The notes: generated by a model from the sequence alone, not told the origin. A DNA stretch of 64,000 nucleotides from Streptomyces sp. A3M-1-3 (GCF_024213665.1 NZ_JANAVP010000001.1:310001-374000); one strand, 5' to 3'; positions 46,415-55,416 are shown, counted from the stretch's first letter. Made by a program: numbers and translations.

Positions 46415-48115
46415 TCAGAAGCCGGGCGGCTCGGTGTACGTACCCCATTCGTCGCGCAGTACGTCGCAGATCTCGCCCAGCGTCGCCTCCGCCCGTACCG
46501 CGTCCAGCATCGGCTCGATCATGTTCGAGCCGTCGCGCGCGGCGGCCAGCATCGCGTCCAGCGCCGCCTTCACCTTCGCGTCGTCGCGGGCCGCCCGGCG
46601 GGCGCCCAGGACCCGTACCTGCTCGCGCTCCACCTCGTGGCTGACGCGGAGGATCTCCAGGTCGCCGGTCACCGAGCCGTGGTGGACGTTGACACCGACG
46701 ACCCGCTTGTCGCCCTTCTCCAGCGAACGCTGGTACTGGAAGGCCGATTCGGCGATCTCGCCGGTGAACCAGCCGTCCTCGATACCGCGCAGGATCCCGG
46801 ACGTGATCGGGCCGATCGGGTGCTGCCCGTCCGGATGCGCCCGCAGGCCGCGCTCCCTGATCTGGTCGAAGATCTTCTCGGCGTCCGCCTCGATCCGGTC
46901 CGTCAGCTGCTCGACGAACCAGGAACCGCCCAGCGGGTCGGCCACGTTGGCGACGCCGGTCTCCTCCATCAGCACCTGCTGCGTGCGCAGGGCGATCTCG
47001 GCGGCCTGCTCGCTCGGCAGGGCGAGGGTCTCGTCCAGCGCGTTGGTGTGCAGGGAGTTGGTGCCGCCGAGGACCGCCGCGAGGGCTTCCACGGCCGTAC
47101 GCACCACGTTGTTGTACGGCTGCTGCGCAGTCAGCGAGACGCCCGCCGTCTGGGTGTGGAAGCGCAGCCACTGCGCCTTGTCGGTCTGCGCGCCGTACAC
47201 CTCCTTCATCCAGCGCGCCCAGATCCTGCGCGCCGCGCGGAACTTGGCGATCTCCTCGAAGAAGTCCAGGTGCGCGTCGAAGAAGAAGGACAGCCCCGAC
47301 GCGAACACGTCGACGTCCAGGCCCCGGGAGAGCCCCAGCTCGACATACCCGAAGCCGTCCGCCAGCGTGTACGCGAGCTCCTGCGCGGCCGTCGCGCCCG
47401 CCTCGCGGATGTGGTACCCGGAGACCGAGAGCGGCTTGTACGCGGGGATGCCCTGCGCACAGTGCTCCATCAGGTCGCCGATGAGGCGCAGGTGCGGTTC
47501 GGGCTGGAAGAGCCACTCCTTCTGCGCGATGTACTCCTTGAAGATGTCGGTCTGGAGCGTGCCGTTCAGCACCGCGGGGTCGATGCCCTGGCGCTCGGCG
47601 GCCACCAGGTACATGCAGAAGACCGGGACGGCCGGGCCGCTGATGGTCATCGAGGTGGTCACGTCCCCGAGCGGGATGTCCTTGAACAGGACCTCCATGT
47701 CGGCGGCGGAGTCGATGGCGACACCGCAGTGCCCGACCTCGCCGAGCGAGCGCGGGTCGTCGGAGTCCCGGCCCATGAGGGTCGGCATGTCGAAGGCCAC
47801 GGAGAGACCGCCACCGCCGTTGGCCAGGATCATCTTGTAGCGCTCGTTGGTCTGCTCGGCGTTGCCGAAGCCGGCGAACTGCCGGATGGTCCAGGTGCGG
47901 CCGCGGTAGCCGGTGGCGTGGAGCCCCCGGGTGTAGGGGTACTCGCCGGGCCAGCCGATCCGCTCGAACCCCTCGTAGGCGTCTCCGGGCCGGGGCCCGT
48001 AGACCGGCTCGACCGGGTCCCCGGAGAGCGTGGTGAAGTCGGCGTCCCGCTTGCGGGCCTTGTCGTAACGGGCCTGCCAGCGTCGGCGGCCTTCCTCGAT
48101 GGCGTCAGCGTCCAT
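46415..48115 (-). CDS. icmA: Isobutyryl-CoA mutase large subunit IcmA
   Basis: This 566-residue subunit interconverts isobutyryl-CoA and n-butyryl-CoA with coenzyme B12, together with a small B12-binding subunit that is not in the window. The two substrate-specificity residues are those of isobutyryl-CoA mutase and not methylmalonyl-CoA mutase: Phe80 (TIRQFAGFG) and Gln198 (EYIAQKEW), at exactly the published IcmA positions. The length equals that of characterised IcmA. ATG 48115 has GGAAG upstream and is preceded directly by a 24-bp perfect palindrome, a probable operator. The enzyme links valine catabolism and butyryl-CoA supply. Confidence 0.94.
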   Translation of the reverse strand: MDADAIEEGRRRWQARYDKARKRDADFTTLSGDPVEPVYGPRPGDAYEGFERIGWPGEYPYTRGLHATGYRGRTWTIRQFAGFGNAEQTNERYKMILANGGGGLSVAFDMPTLMGRDSDDPRSLGEVGHCGVAIDSAADMEVLFKDIPLGDVTTSMTISGPAVPVFCMYLVAAERQGIDPAVLNGTLQTDIFKEYIAQKEWLFQPEPHLRLIGDLMEHCAQGIPAYKPLSVSGYHIREAGATAAQELAYTLADGFGYVELGLSRGLDVDVFASGLSFFFDAHLDFFEEIAKFRAARRIWARWMKEVYGAQTDKAQWLRFHTQTAGVSLTAQQPYNNVVRTAVEALAAVLGGTNSLHTNALDETLALPSEQAAEIALRTQQVLMEETGVANVADPLGGSWFVEQLTDRIEADAEKIFDQIRERGLRAHPDGQHPIGPITSGILRGIEDGWFTGEIAESAFQYQRSLEKGDKRVVGVNVHHGSVTGDLEILRVSHEVEREQVRVLGARRAARDDAKVKAALDAMLAAARDGSNMIEPMLDAVRAEATLGEICDVLRDEWGTYTEPPGF

Positions 48116-48122
48116 GCTTCCA

Positions 48123-48146
48123 ATTTACTAGGACGTCCTAGTAAAT
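48123..48146. promoter_or_regulatory. 24-bp perfect palindromic operator of icmA
   Basis: ATTTACTAGGAC (48123-48134) is followed directly by its exact reverse complement (48135-48146). It starts 8 bases upstream of the icmA ATG, just before GGAAG, so a protein bound here would block the promoter or transcript start. The MarR gene at 48576-49091 is the nearest candidate regulator. Confidence 0.75.
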
Positions 48147-48188
48147 GTCGATGGCAGGCCGCCGCGAGCAGGTCTCGCGGCGGAACTG

Positions 48189-48521
48189 TTACACCTTGGC
48201 GACGGCCGGGGCGCCGCCCGTGACCAGCGGCTCGATCTGCCGGGCGACCTTGCGCTCCACGAAGAAGGCGGCGGTCGGAATCGTTCCCGAGACCAGCACC
48301 CAGAGCAGCTTGCCGAACGACCACTTGGCCTTGGATCCCAGGTCGAAGGCGAAGACCAGGTAGATGATGTAGAGCACGCCGTGGATCTGGGAGACCACGA
48401 ACGTGATGTCCTCGCCCTTGTCGAACCCGTACTTGAACACCATGCAGGTGCACAGCACCAGCAGCATCACGGCGGTCACAAGGGCCATCACCCGGTACCG
48501 GGTCAGCACGCTCTTCTTCAT
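48189..48521 (-). CDS. DUF3817 membrane protein
   Basis: The 110-residue protein has three predicted helices (YRVMALVTAVMLLVLCTCMV; SQIHGVLYIIYLVFAFDL; LLWVLVSGTIPTAAFFVE), with the DUF3817 hallmarks QIHGVLY and a C-terminal basic VERKVARQ. The function is unknown. It sits between icmA and a MarR gene, 55 bases downstream of the latter on the same strand. A second DUF3817 protein is encoded at 49477-49821. Confidence 0.9.
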   Translation of the reverse strand: MKKSVLTRYRVMALVTAVMLLVLCTCMVFKYGFDKGEDITFVVSQIHGVLYIIYLVFAFDLGSKAKWSFGKLLWVLVSGTIPTAAFFVERKVARQIEPLVTGGAPAVAKV

Positions 48522-48575
48522 GCGGACGAGCGTAACCGCCCGATATGCGCGATCTTCGCCCGGGTCGCTTCCGGG

Positions 48576-49091
48576 TCATTTCTCTTCGAAGTCGGCTGCG
48601 GCCACCCGCAGGGGACGCAGCATCGCGAAGATCTCCGCGCACTCCTCCGCGTCGTACGCGCCGAGCCCGAAGTCCATCGCCATCAGGTCGCGGGTGGCCG
48701 CCTCGACGACCTCGCGGCCCTTGTCGGTGATGGACGCGAGCGTGCCGCGCCCGTCGTTCGGGTTCGGCCGCTTGGCGACGAGACCCGACCTCACCAGACG
48801 GTCCACGGTGTTCGTCACTGACGTCGGGTGGACCATCAGGCGCTCGCCGATCTTCGACATCGGGAGCTCGCCCGCCTTGGAGAAGGTGAGCAGCACCAGC
48901 GCCTCGTACCGCGCGAAGGTCAGTCCGTACGGCTTGACGACCGCGTCGACCTCGGCCAGCAGGATCTGGTGCGCCCGCATGATCGAGGTGATGGCGGCCA
49001 TCGAGGGCACGGGTCCCCAGCGCTGCTGCCACAGTTCATCGGCGCGGGCGATGGGATCGAAGGGAAGACTGAGCGGCTTCGGCACGGCCAC
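48576..49091 (-). CDS. MarR-family transcriptional regulator
   Basis: This 171-residue winged-helix protein starts at GTG 49091. Helices and wing are typical: FARYEALVLLTFSKAGELPM, MVHPTSVTNTVDRLVRSGLV as recognition region, then RPNPNDGRGTLASITDKG as wing. It is probably cotranscribed with the DUF3817 gene and is the best local candidate to bind the icmA palindrome. The ligand could be an acyl-CoA or aromatic acid; this is inference. Confidence 0.92.
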   Translation of the reverse strand: MAVPKPLSLPFDPIARADELWQQRWGPVPSMAAITSIMRAHQILLAEVDAVVKPYGLTFARYEALVLLTFSKAGELPMSKIGERLMVHPTSVTNTVDRLVRSGLVAKRPNPNDGRGTLASITDKGREVVEAATRDLMAMDFGLGAYDAEECAEIFAMLRPLRVAAADFEEK

Positions 49092-49095
49092 GACC

Positions 49096-49440
49096 CTACC
49101 GGCCGGTCATATGCTGGTCAGCCCCGTCTCGCCCTTCGGTCCTCCGCAGCTCGGCCAGCAGTACGCACACAGTGCCCAGCACCCCGAAGCCCGCGACCAC
49201 TATGCACGCACCGGCTCCGCCTCGCCCCCTCCTCCGTATCGGCCCATCTGTCGGCGCTGCACGGGTGGGGCTGCTGACCTCGCGCCGGTACGGCCACCAG
49301 GTGCGCCGGGTCCGCGAACTCGCCGAGGGGGGTCGCGGAGAGCACCCGGTTCAGGACCGTCTCGATCTCCTCGATCCACAGAGCGAGGACGACCGCCCTG
49401 GCGGGCGCGAGGCGCGGCTGCGTGCGTGGAGGCCGGGGGC
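49096..49440 (-). pseudogene. Possible frameshifted remnant with one TM segment
   Basis: In one minus-strand frame the sequence reads VVLALWIEEIETVLNRVLSA, then TPLGEFADPAHLVAVPA. In the next frame it continues RTWWPYRREVSSPTRAAP and, after a basic stretch, CIVVAGFGVLGTVCVLLAEL (a membrane helix), ending at TAG 49096. Either a small membrane protein has suffered a frameshift, or the match is fortuitous. No other gene occupies 49092-49476. Confidence 0.3.
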
Positions 49441-49476
49441 TCAGGGGTAGGTCGGGCGAAGGTCACGCGGCGGCGG

Positions 49477-49821
49477 TCACGCGGCGGCCGCGGCCGCCTT
49501 GCGGGCGTGCGCGGCGACGACCTGCTCCCGCTCCTCCTCGCGCAGCATCTTCTCCGCGTAGAAGCCGCCGAACGGGATCAGCGAGAGCACGAAGAGGATC
49601 AGCGGGCGCTTGGCCTGCCACTTGGTGCGGTTCCAGGCGTCGGCCAGGAAGACCAGGAAGAGCAACACGAGCACACCGTGGACGGCGCCCATCACCGGAA
49701 CGGCGTTGAACTCGGTCGTGCGCTTGAGCACGGAGCAGACGAGCAGCAGCAGATACGACACCGCTTCGACGGCGGAGACCAGTCGCAGGCGTCGGACGGC
49801 AGAGGCGGTCTTGATGTCCAC
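49477..49821 (-). CDS. DUF3817 membrane protein (second copy)
   Basis: GTG 49821 (GAAGGTG upstream) gives 114 residues with three helices: VSAVEAVSYLLLLVCSVLKR, PVMGAVHGVLVLLFLVFLAD and RPLILFVLSLIPFGGFYAEK, ending in an Ala-rich charged tail. VHGVLV and the helix spacing match DUF3817. It is divergent from the AIM24 operon. It is a clear paralogue of 48189-48521 by topology. Confidence 0.9.
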   Translation of the reverse strand: MDIKTASAVRRLRLVSAVEAVSYLLLLVCSVLKRTTEFNAVPVMGAVHGVLVLLFLVFLADAWNRTKWQAKRPLILFVLSLIPFGGFYAEKMLREEEREQVVAAHARKAAAAAA

Positions 49822-50008
49822 AGGGGCACCTTCGGTATGGCTGTTTGTGAATGGGGGCACAAGCTCGGTCCATTGTGGCACCGGGCTTTACCGATCATTT
49901 GCGCAGGGTGGACTTGTGGGGCAACTGGTGGGATCAGGGGCCCGTCAGGGGTGATCTCGTCCGAAGGGCCCTGTTCGCCGCCCGCTTCGCGCGGATATCT
50001 TCGACCCC

Positions 50009-50647
50009 GTGGCTCAGTTCAGACTCCAAGGCAGCAAGGTGCTGGCCGTCGACATGACCGGCGACGCCGTCAAAGCGAAAAACGGCTCGATGGTCGCCTA
50101 CGACGGCCAGATGGCCTTCAAGAAGATGTCCGGCGGCGGTGAGGGCATCCGCGGCATGGTGACCCGGCGCCTGACCGGCGAACAGATGGTGATGATGGAG
50201 GTGAAGGGGCACGGCACCTGCTATTTCGCCGACCGTGCAACCGAGATCAACCTCGTCAGCCTGCACGGCGAGAAGCTGTACGTCGAGTCCAGCAATCTGC
50301 TGTGCACCGACGGCGGCCTGCGGACCGGCACCACCTTCACCGGCCTGCGCGGCGGGGCGACGGGCAACGGCCTGTTCACCACGACCGTCGAGGGCACCGG
50401 GCAGGCGGCGATCATGTCGGACGGCCCGGCCGTCGTGCTGCGCGTCAGCGCGCAGTACCCGCTCCAGGTCGACCCGGGCGCGTACATCGCGCACACCGGC
50501 AATCTGCAGCAGCACTTCCAGTCCGGAGTGAACTTCCGCACCCTCATCGGCGAGGGCTCGGGCGAGGCCTTCCAGATCCGGTTCGAGGGCGAGGGTCTCG
50601 TGTACGTACAGCCCAGCGAGCGCAACACCATCGGGGGCGACATCTGA
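50009..50647 (+). CDS. AIM24-family protein, first of three
   Basis: This 212-residue beta-solenoid protein of the AIM24 (TIM16-like fold, PF01987) family has MVAYDGQMAFKKMSGGGEGI, GHGTCYFADRATEINLVSL and GEGLVYVQPSERN. Members are soluble or membrane-associated and of unknown biochemical role; the mitochondrial homologue supports cristae organisation. GTG 50009 has a poor ribosome binding site. The stop overlaps the next start by one base (TGATG). Tandem AIM24 genes suggest a hetero-oligomer. Confidence 0.9.
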   Translation: MAQFRLQGSKVLAVDMTGDAVKAKNGSMVAYDGQMAFKKMSGGGEGIRGMVTRRLTGEQMVMMEVKGHGTCYFADRATEINLVSLHGEKLYVESSNLLCTDGGLRTGTTFTGLRGGATGNGLFTTTVEGTGQAAIMSDGPAVVLRVSAQYPLQVDPGAYIAHTGNLQQHFQSGVNFRTLIGEGSGEAFQIRFEGEGLVYVQPSERNTIGGDI

Positions 50648-51297
50648 TGCCGTTCCGCGAGATCAACTCGAAGATGGTCGAGGCACAGGTGCTGCCGGGC
50701 CAGAGGATGTACAGCCAGCGCGGCGCCATGCTCGCGTACAAGGGCGACGTCAGCTTCACGCCCGACATCCAGGGCGGCCAGGGTGGCGTCATGGGCATGA
50801 TCGGCCGGCGGGTCGCCGACGAGGCCACCCCGCTGATGTCGGTCGAGGGAGCCGGCACGGTGATGTTCGGCCACGGCGGCCACCACATCCAGGTGATCAA
50901 CCTGGCCGGCGACACCCTGTACGTCGAGGCCGACCGGCTGCTCGCCTTCGACGGCACGCTCCAGCAGGGCACGATGTTCATGGGCTCGCAGGGCGGCGTC
51001 ATGGGCATGGTGCGCGGCCAGGTCACCGGCCAGGGCCTGTTCACGACGACGCTGAAGGGCCATGGCGCGGTCGCGGTCATGGCACACGGCGGCGTGATCG
51101 AACTGCCGATCACCCCGCAGCGCCCGGTGCATGTGGACCCGCAGGCGTATGTCGCCCACCACGGCGACGTACGCAACAAGCTCTCCACCGCGCTCGGCTG
51201 GCGCGACATGGTGGGGCGCGGCTCGGGCGAGGCGTTCCAGTTGGAGCTGTCGGGCAACGGCGCGGTGTACGTACAGGCCTCGGAGGAGAAGCTGTGA
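50647..51297 (+). CDS. AIM24-family protein, second of three
   Basis: This 216-residue paralogue reads MLAYKGDVSFTPDIQGGQGG, GAGTVMFGHGGHHIQVINLA and GNGAVYVQASEEKL. Compared with the first copy it has repeated GGVMGM segments. ATG 50647 overlaps the previous stop, and its own stop overlaps the third gene's GTG start by four bases, so the trio is one translationally coupled unit. Confidence 0.9.
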   Translation: MPFREINSKMVEAQVLPGQRMYSQRGAMLAYKGDVSFTPDIQGGQGGVMGMIGRRVADEATPLMSVEGAGTVMFGHGGHHIQVINLAGDTLYVEADRLLAFDGTLQQGTMFMGSQGGVMGMVRGQVTGQGLFTTTLKGHGAVAVMAHGGVIELPITPQRPVHVDPQAYVAHHGDVRNKLSTALGWRDMVGRGSGEAFQLELSGNGAVYVQASEEKL

Positions 51298-52067
51298 GTG
51301 GTCCTGTCGTGTTCGATCCGCACACGCTGCCGTCGGACGACAACGTCAATCCGTACACCTTCTGCGTGGAGCTCAAGGGGAGCCAGTGGTTCCTGCAGAA
51401 GGGCAAGATGATCGCCTACTACGGGCGCATCGACTTCAACGGCATCGGCCACGGCCGGTTCGACCGGCTGCTGCGCACCAGCTTCCACTCGCCGCTGCAC
51501 GCGAGCGACTGGGTGGTGGCGGAGGGCTCCGGGAAGATGCTGCTCGCGGACCGCGCCTTCGACGTCAATTCGTACGACCTCGAGAACGGCAACCTGACCA
51601 TCCGCTCCGGCAATCTGCTGGCCTACCAGCCGACGCTCGCGCTGAAGCAGTCGATCGTGCCGGGCTTCCTGACCCTGATCGGTACGGGCAAGTTCGTGGC
51701 CGCGTCGAACGGCCCGGTGGTCTTCATGGAGCCGCCGATCCGGGTGGACCCGCAGGCGCTGGTGGGCTGGGCGGACTGCCCCTCCCCGTGCCACCACTAC
51801 GACCACGGGTACATGCAGGGCGTCATGGGCGGGCTGCGGGCGATGACGGGGATCGGCGGTACGTCGGGCGAGGAGCACCAGTTCGAGTTCGTCGGAGCCG
51901 GCACGGTGCTGTTGCAGTCGACCGAGCTGCTGATGGCCGAACAGGCGGTAGGCGCGGTTACGAGCCAACCGGGGGTCCCCGGAGGACAAGGAGCCCCAGG
52001 TCAGCACGGGTCCAACCCCCGGCTTCCCGGTCAACTGGGGGACCTCCAGCGTCGCTTCGGCCTGTGA
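51294..52067 (+). CDS. AIM24-family protein, third of three
   Basis: GTG 51294 gives 257 residues. The AIM24 core (MIAYYGRIDFNGIGHGRFDR, GSGKMLLADRAFDVNSYDLE, GAGTVLLQSTELLM) is followed by a Gly/Pro/Gln-rich tail of about 40 residues. It carries an insertion DCPSPCHHYDHGYMQG containing two Cys and three His, a possible metal site absent from the two other copies. It is the last gene of the coupled trio. Confidence 0.9.
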   Translation: MSGPVVFDPHTLPSDDNVNPYTFCVELKGSQWFLQKGKMIAYYGRIDFNGIGHGRFDRLLRTSFHSPLHASDWVVAEGSGKMLLADRAFDVNSYDLENGNLTIRSGNLLAYQPTLALKQSIVPGFLTLIGTGKFVAASNGPVVFMEPPIRVDPQALVGWADCPSPCHHYDHGYMQGVMGGLRAMTGIGGTSGEEHQFEFVGAGTVLLQSTELLMAEQAVGAVTSQPGVPGGQGAPGQHGSNPRLPGQLGDLQRRFGL

Positions 52068-52081
52068 GCGGTAGTCTGCGG

Positions 52082-52151
52082 AGTGTGACGTCGAACGTCT
52101 GCGCCCTTGTTCGTGCTGTCGGGGGTGGGTGCGGGTGCCCGGCGTCACACT
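52082..52151. promoter_or_regulatory. Inverted repeat upstream of marR
   Basis: AGTGTGACG (52082-52090) and CGTCACACT (52143-52151) are perfect 9-bp arms 52 bases apart in the spacer after the AIM24 operon. They could form a terminator stem or looped operator for the MarR gene at 52196. Confidence 0.45.
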
Positions 52152-52195
52152 TCCAAACTTCGTCCGGCTTTCAACTTCTTAGGTAGAATCCATAC

Positions 52196-52672
52196 ATGGA
52201 GACCGAGACGGCCACCCGCTGGCTGAGCGATGCCGAGCAGTGCGCATGGCGTACCCACCTGGACGTCAGCAGACTGCTGATGCACCAGCTCGAGAAGGAC
52301 CTCCAGCCGTTTGGCCTGACCAACAACGACTACGAAATCCTGGTCAATCTCTCGGAGTCCGAGGACCGACGGATGCGGATGAGTGACCTCGCCACCGCGA
52401 CCCTGCAGTCGAAGAGCCGCCTCTCCCACCAGATCACGCGCATGGAGAACGCGGGGCTGGTGCGCCGCGAGAACTGCGAGTCCGACCGCCGTGGGCTGTA
52501 CGCGGTCCTGACCGACCAGGGCATGGAGACCATGCAGCACGTCGCGCCGCACCATGTGGCGTCGGTGCGGCGGCACTTCATCGACCTGCTCTCGCCGGAA
52601 TCGCTCGCGGGTCTACGCGAGTCACTCACCCCGGTGGCGGAGCATCTGCGGGGGCGCCGCGGCAAGCCGTAG
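52196..52672 (+). CDS. MarR-family transcriptional regulator
   Basis: The 158-residue winged-helix protein contains LTNNDYEILVNLSESEDRRM, LATATLQSKSRLSHQITRME and GLVRRENCESDRRGLYAVL. The Cys in the wing (ENCESDR) might be redox-active, but this is speculation. TAGAAT lies 7 bases upstream of ATG 52196, so the transcript is probably leaderless. It is convergent with meaB across the 98-bp repeat array. Confidence 0.93.
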   Translation: METETATRWLSDAEQCAWRTHLDVSRLLMHQLEKDLQPFGLTNNDYEILVNLSESEDRRMRMSDLATATLQSKSRLSHQITRMENAGLVRRENCESDRRGLYAVLTDQGMETMQHVAPHHVASVRRHFIDLLSPESLAGLRESLTPVAEHLRGRRGKP

Positions 52673-52689
52673 CCCGGCGGGCGGGGCGG

Positions 52690-53085
52690 GGCGCGGTTGC
52701 CGGCCGCAGGCCGGTGGGGGTGCTCCCCGCGCTACGCGCGGGCCCCCTCCCACCCGCCCGCCCGTTCGGCGGGCGGGCGGGTGGGTCACCGTTTCCCGCG
52801 GGTGGCCGGACGCCGTCGGCGGCCGCAGGCCGGTGGGGCTTTCCCGCGCTGCGCGCGGGCCCCGTTCAGCGGAAACGGGTGCGTCACCGTTTCCCATGGG
52901 TGGCCGGACGCCGTCGGGCGGCCGCAGGCCCGCAGGCCTTTCCCGCGCTGCGCGCGGGCCCGCTCGGCGGAAACGGGTGCGTCACCGTTTCCCGCGGGTG
53001 GCCGGACGCCGTCGGGCGGCCCCGCGCTGCGCGCCGCGAGTCCGCCCGTTCTCTGTGGGTGGCCGGGCGCCGTCTCCGGCCGGAG
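52690..53085. repeat. 98-bp imperfect tandem repeat array between convergent genes
   Basis: GTCACCGTTTCCC recurs at 52785, 52883 and 52981, an exact 98-base period. The core GGGTGGCCGGACGCCGTC starts at 52800, 52898 and 52996, with a one-base variant at 53057; a degenerate half-unit precedes at about 52690. Each unit contains self-complementary parts (GGAAACGG with CCGTTTCC; CCCGCG with CGCGGG). It fills the gap between marR and meaB and holds no gene. Confidence 0.9.
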
Positions 53086-53090
53086 CGGTG

Positions 53091-54047
53091 TTACGCCGTG
53101 ATGCTGGCTACCAGTTCGTCCGCCGCCGCGTACGGGTCCAGGTCACCCGCCACTATGCGCTCCGCCAGGGCGCCCAGGCGGCGATCGCCGTGCAGGTCGT
53201 CGATCCGTTCGCGGAGCGCCGTGACCGCGATGGTTTCCACCTCGTGGGAGGCCCGCCGTACCCTGCGCTCCGCGAGTACGCCGCGCTCCTCCATCCACGC
53301 GCGGTGCTTCTCCAGCGCCTCGACGACCTCGTCGATGCCCTCGCCCCGCGCGGCGACCGTCTTCACGATCGGCGGCCGCCAGTCGCCCGCCCCCCGGGAC
53401 TCCCCGAGACCGAGCATGTGGTTGAGCTCGCGGGCCGTCGCGTCGGCGCCGTCCCGGTCGGCCTTGTTGACCACGTACACATCGCCGATCTCCAGGATGC
53501 CGGCCTTCGCGGCCTGGATCCCGTCGCCCATGCCGGGCGCCAGCAGCACCACCGAGGTGTCGGCCTGGGAGGCGATCTCCACCTCCGACTGGCCGACGCC
53601 CACCGTCTCCACCAGCACCACGTCGCAGCCGGCCGCGTCCAGGACGCGGATCGCCTGCGGGGCGGCCCAGGACAGCCCGCCCAGGTGGCCGCGGGTCGCC
53701 ATCGAGCGGATGTAGACGCCGGGGTCGGAGGCGTGCTCCGACATCCGGACGCGGTCACCCAGCAGCGCGCCGCCGGAGAACGGGGACGACGGGTCGACGG
53801 CCAGTACGCCGACCCGCTTGCCGGCCCGCCGGTACGCCGACACGAGCGCCGACGTCGAAGTCGACTTACCGACACCCGGCGAGCCGGTCAGGCCGATCAC
53901 GTACGCGCCGCCCGTCAGCGGCGCCAGCTCGGCCATCACCTCGCGCAGCTGCGGGGACGCCCCCTCCACCAGTGAGATCAGCCGGGCCACGGCCCGCGGC
54001 CGGCCCTCACGTGCCTGGGCGACCAGTTGGGGGACGTCCACCGCCAT
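53091..54047 (-). CDS. meaB: MeaB/ArgK-type G3E GTPase chaperone
   Basis: This 318-residue P-loop GTPase protects and loads B12 in methylmalonyl-CoA or isobutyryl-CoA mutase. Walker A is GSPGVGKS (55-62). Further motifs are VLAVDPSSPFSGGALLGDR (switch I), ETVGVGQSE (switch II/Walker B) and NKADRDGAD (guanine specificity). A C-terminal helical dimerisation part ends in YAAADELVAS. It precedes no mutase directly, but icmA is in the same region, and it lies 35 bases downstream of the thiolase gene on the same strand. Confidence 0.95.
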   Translation of the reverse strand: MAVDVPQLVAQAREGRPRAVARLISLVEGASPQLREVMAELAPLTGGAYVIGLTGSPGVGKSTSTSALVSAYRRAGKRVGVLAVDPSSPFSGGALLGDRVRMSEHASDPGVYIRSMATRGHLGGLSWAAPQAIRVLDAAGCDVVLVETVGVGQSEVEIASQADTSVVLLAPGMGDGIQAAKAGILEIGDVYVVNKADRDGADATARELNHMLGLGESRGAGDWRPPIVKTVAARGEGIDEVVEALEKHRAWMEERGVLAERRVRRASHEVETIAVTALRERIDDLHGDRRLGALAERIVAGDLDPYAAADELVASITA

Positions 54048-54082
54048 GCGTGCTGCGCTCCTCTACGTACGAAGTGACCGGA

Positions 54083-55279
54083 CTACGGGACGCGGATGAT
54101 CAGCGCGTCACCCTGGCCGCCGCCACCGCACAGCGCCGCCGCGCCGACACCGCCGCCGCGCCGCTTGAGCTCCAGCGCGAGGTGGAGCACCACACGTGCG
54201 CCGGACATGCCGATGGGGTGGCCCAGGGCAATCGCGCCACCGTTGACGTTCACCTTTTCCGGGGACACCCCGAGGTCCTTCATTGACTGGACGGCGACCG
54301 CCGCGAACGCCTCGTTGATCTCAATGAGGTCGAGGTCCGCGACCTCCAGGCCCTCCTTCTTCAGCGCGTGCGCGATCGCGTTCGAGGGCTGGGACTGCAG
54401 CGAGTTGTCGGGACCCGCCACATTGCCGTGCGCGCCGATCTCGGCGATCCACTCGAGCCCGAGCTCCTCGGCCTTCGCCTTGCTCATCACCACGACCGCC
54501 GCCGCACCGTCGGAGATCTGCGACGAGGTACCCGCCGTGATCGTGCCGTCCTTGGCGAAGGCGGCGCGCAGCTTGCCGAGGGACTCGGCAGTGGTCTCGG
54601 CGCGGATGCCCTCGTCCTTGGCGAAGACGACCGGCTCGCCCTTGCGCTGCGGGATCTCGACCGGGGTGATCTCGGCCTCGAACAGGCCGTTCTTCTGCGC
54701 GGCCGCGGCGCGCTGGTGGGACTGGGCGGCGAACTCGTCCTGCGGGGCGCGCTCGATGCCCAGCCGCGTGTTGTGCTTCTCGGTGGACTCGCCCATCGCG
54801 ATGTTCTCGAAGGCGTCGGTCAGGCCGTCGTACGCCATGGCGTCGAGCATCTCGATCGCGCCGTACTTGTAGCCCTCGCGGGACTTGGGCAGCAGGTGGG
54901 GCGCGTTGGTCATGGACTCCTGGCCGCCCGCGACCACGATGTCGAACTCACCGGCGCGGATCAGCTGGTCGGCGAGCGCGATGGCGTCGAGCCCGGAGAG
55001 ACACACCTTGTTGATGGTCAGCGCGGGGACGTTCATCGGAATGCCGGCCTTGACGGCCGCCTGGCGGGCGGGGATCTGGCCGGCGCCGGCCTGCAGCACC
55101 TGGCCCATGATCACGTACTCGACCTGGTCGCCGCCGATCCCGGCCCGGTCGAGGGCGGCCTTGATCGCGAAGCCGCCGAGGTCGGCGCCGGAGAAGGACC
55201 TCAGGGAGCCGAGCAGCCGACCCATGGGGGTACGGGCGCCGGCGACGATCACGGAAGTGGTGCTGTTCGTTCCAGACAT
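54083..55279 (-). CDS. Acetyl-CoA C-acetyltransferase (thiolase)
   Basis: This 398-residue thiolase condenses two acetyl-CoA or cleaves acetoacetyl-CoA. The nucleophile is Cys93 in [11 protein letters not shown]; the active-site His is in [17 protein letters not shown] and the second Cys is in [12 protein letters not shown]. The length and uninterrupted motifs indicate a functional enzyme. It is probably co-transcribed with meaB and divergent from the epimerase gene, so the cluster links acetoacetyl-CoA and ethylmalonyl-/methylmalonyl-CoA metabolism. Confidence 0.95.
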   Translation of the reverse strand: MSGTNSTTSVIVAGARTPMGRLLGSLRSFSGADLGGFAIKAALDRAGIGGDQVEYVIMGQVLQAGAGQIPARQAAVKAGIPMNVPALTINKVCLSGLDAIALADQLIRAGEFDIVVAGGQESMTNAPHLLPKSREGYKYGAIEMLDAMAYDGLTDAFENIAMGESTEKHNTRLGIERAPQDEFAAQSHQRAAAAQKNGLFEAEITPVEIPQRKGEPVVFAKDEGIRAETTAESLGKLRAAFAKDGTITAGTSSQISDGAAAVVVMSKAKAEELGLEWIAEIGAHGNVAGPDNSLQSQPSNAIAHALKKEGLEVADLDLIEINEAFAAVAVQSMKDLGVSPEKVNVNGGAIALGHPIGMSGARVVLHLALELKRRGGGVGAAALCGGGGQGDALIIRVP

Positions 55280-55416
55280 GAGGCGCGGCCCCTTGGGATG
55301 AGGAGTGAACGAGGGTTTACATCAATGTACTGAGCGGCACGCGCTCGGGTCACCGGTCGGCGGGTGTGATCGCGCGCACGTTGCGTAACCACCTGTGCGA
55401 GCGGTGCACTGGACCC

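Noticed and set aside
46415-48115. Methylmalonyl-CoA mutase large subunit
   Set aside because: Phe80 and Gln198 are the isobutyryl-CoA mutase residues, replacing Tyr and Arg of methylmalonyl-CoA mutase, and the length is that of IcmA.
52785-53060. CRISPR or rRNA-like repeat
   Set aside because: Period is 98 bp of contiguous similar sequence, not repeat-spacer structure; no cas genes.
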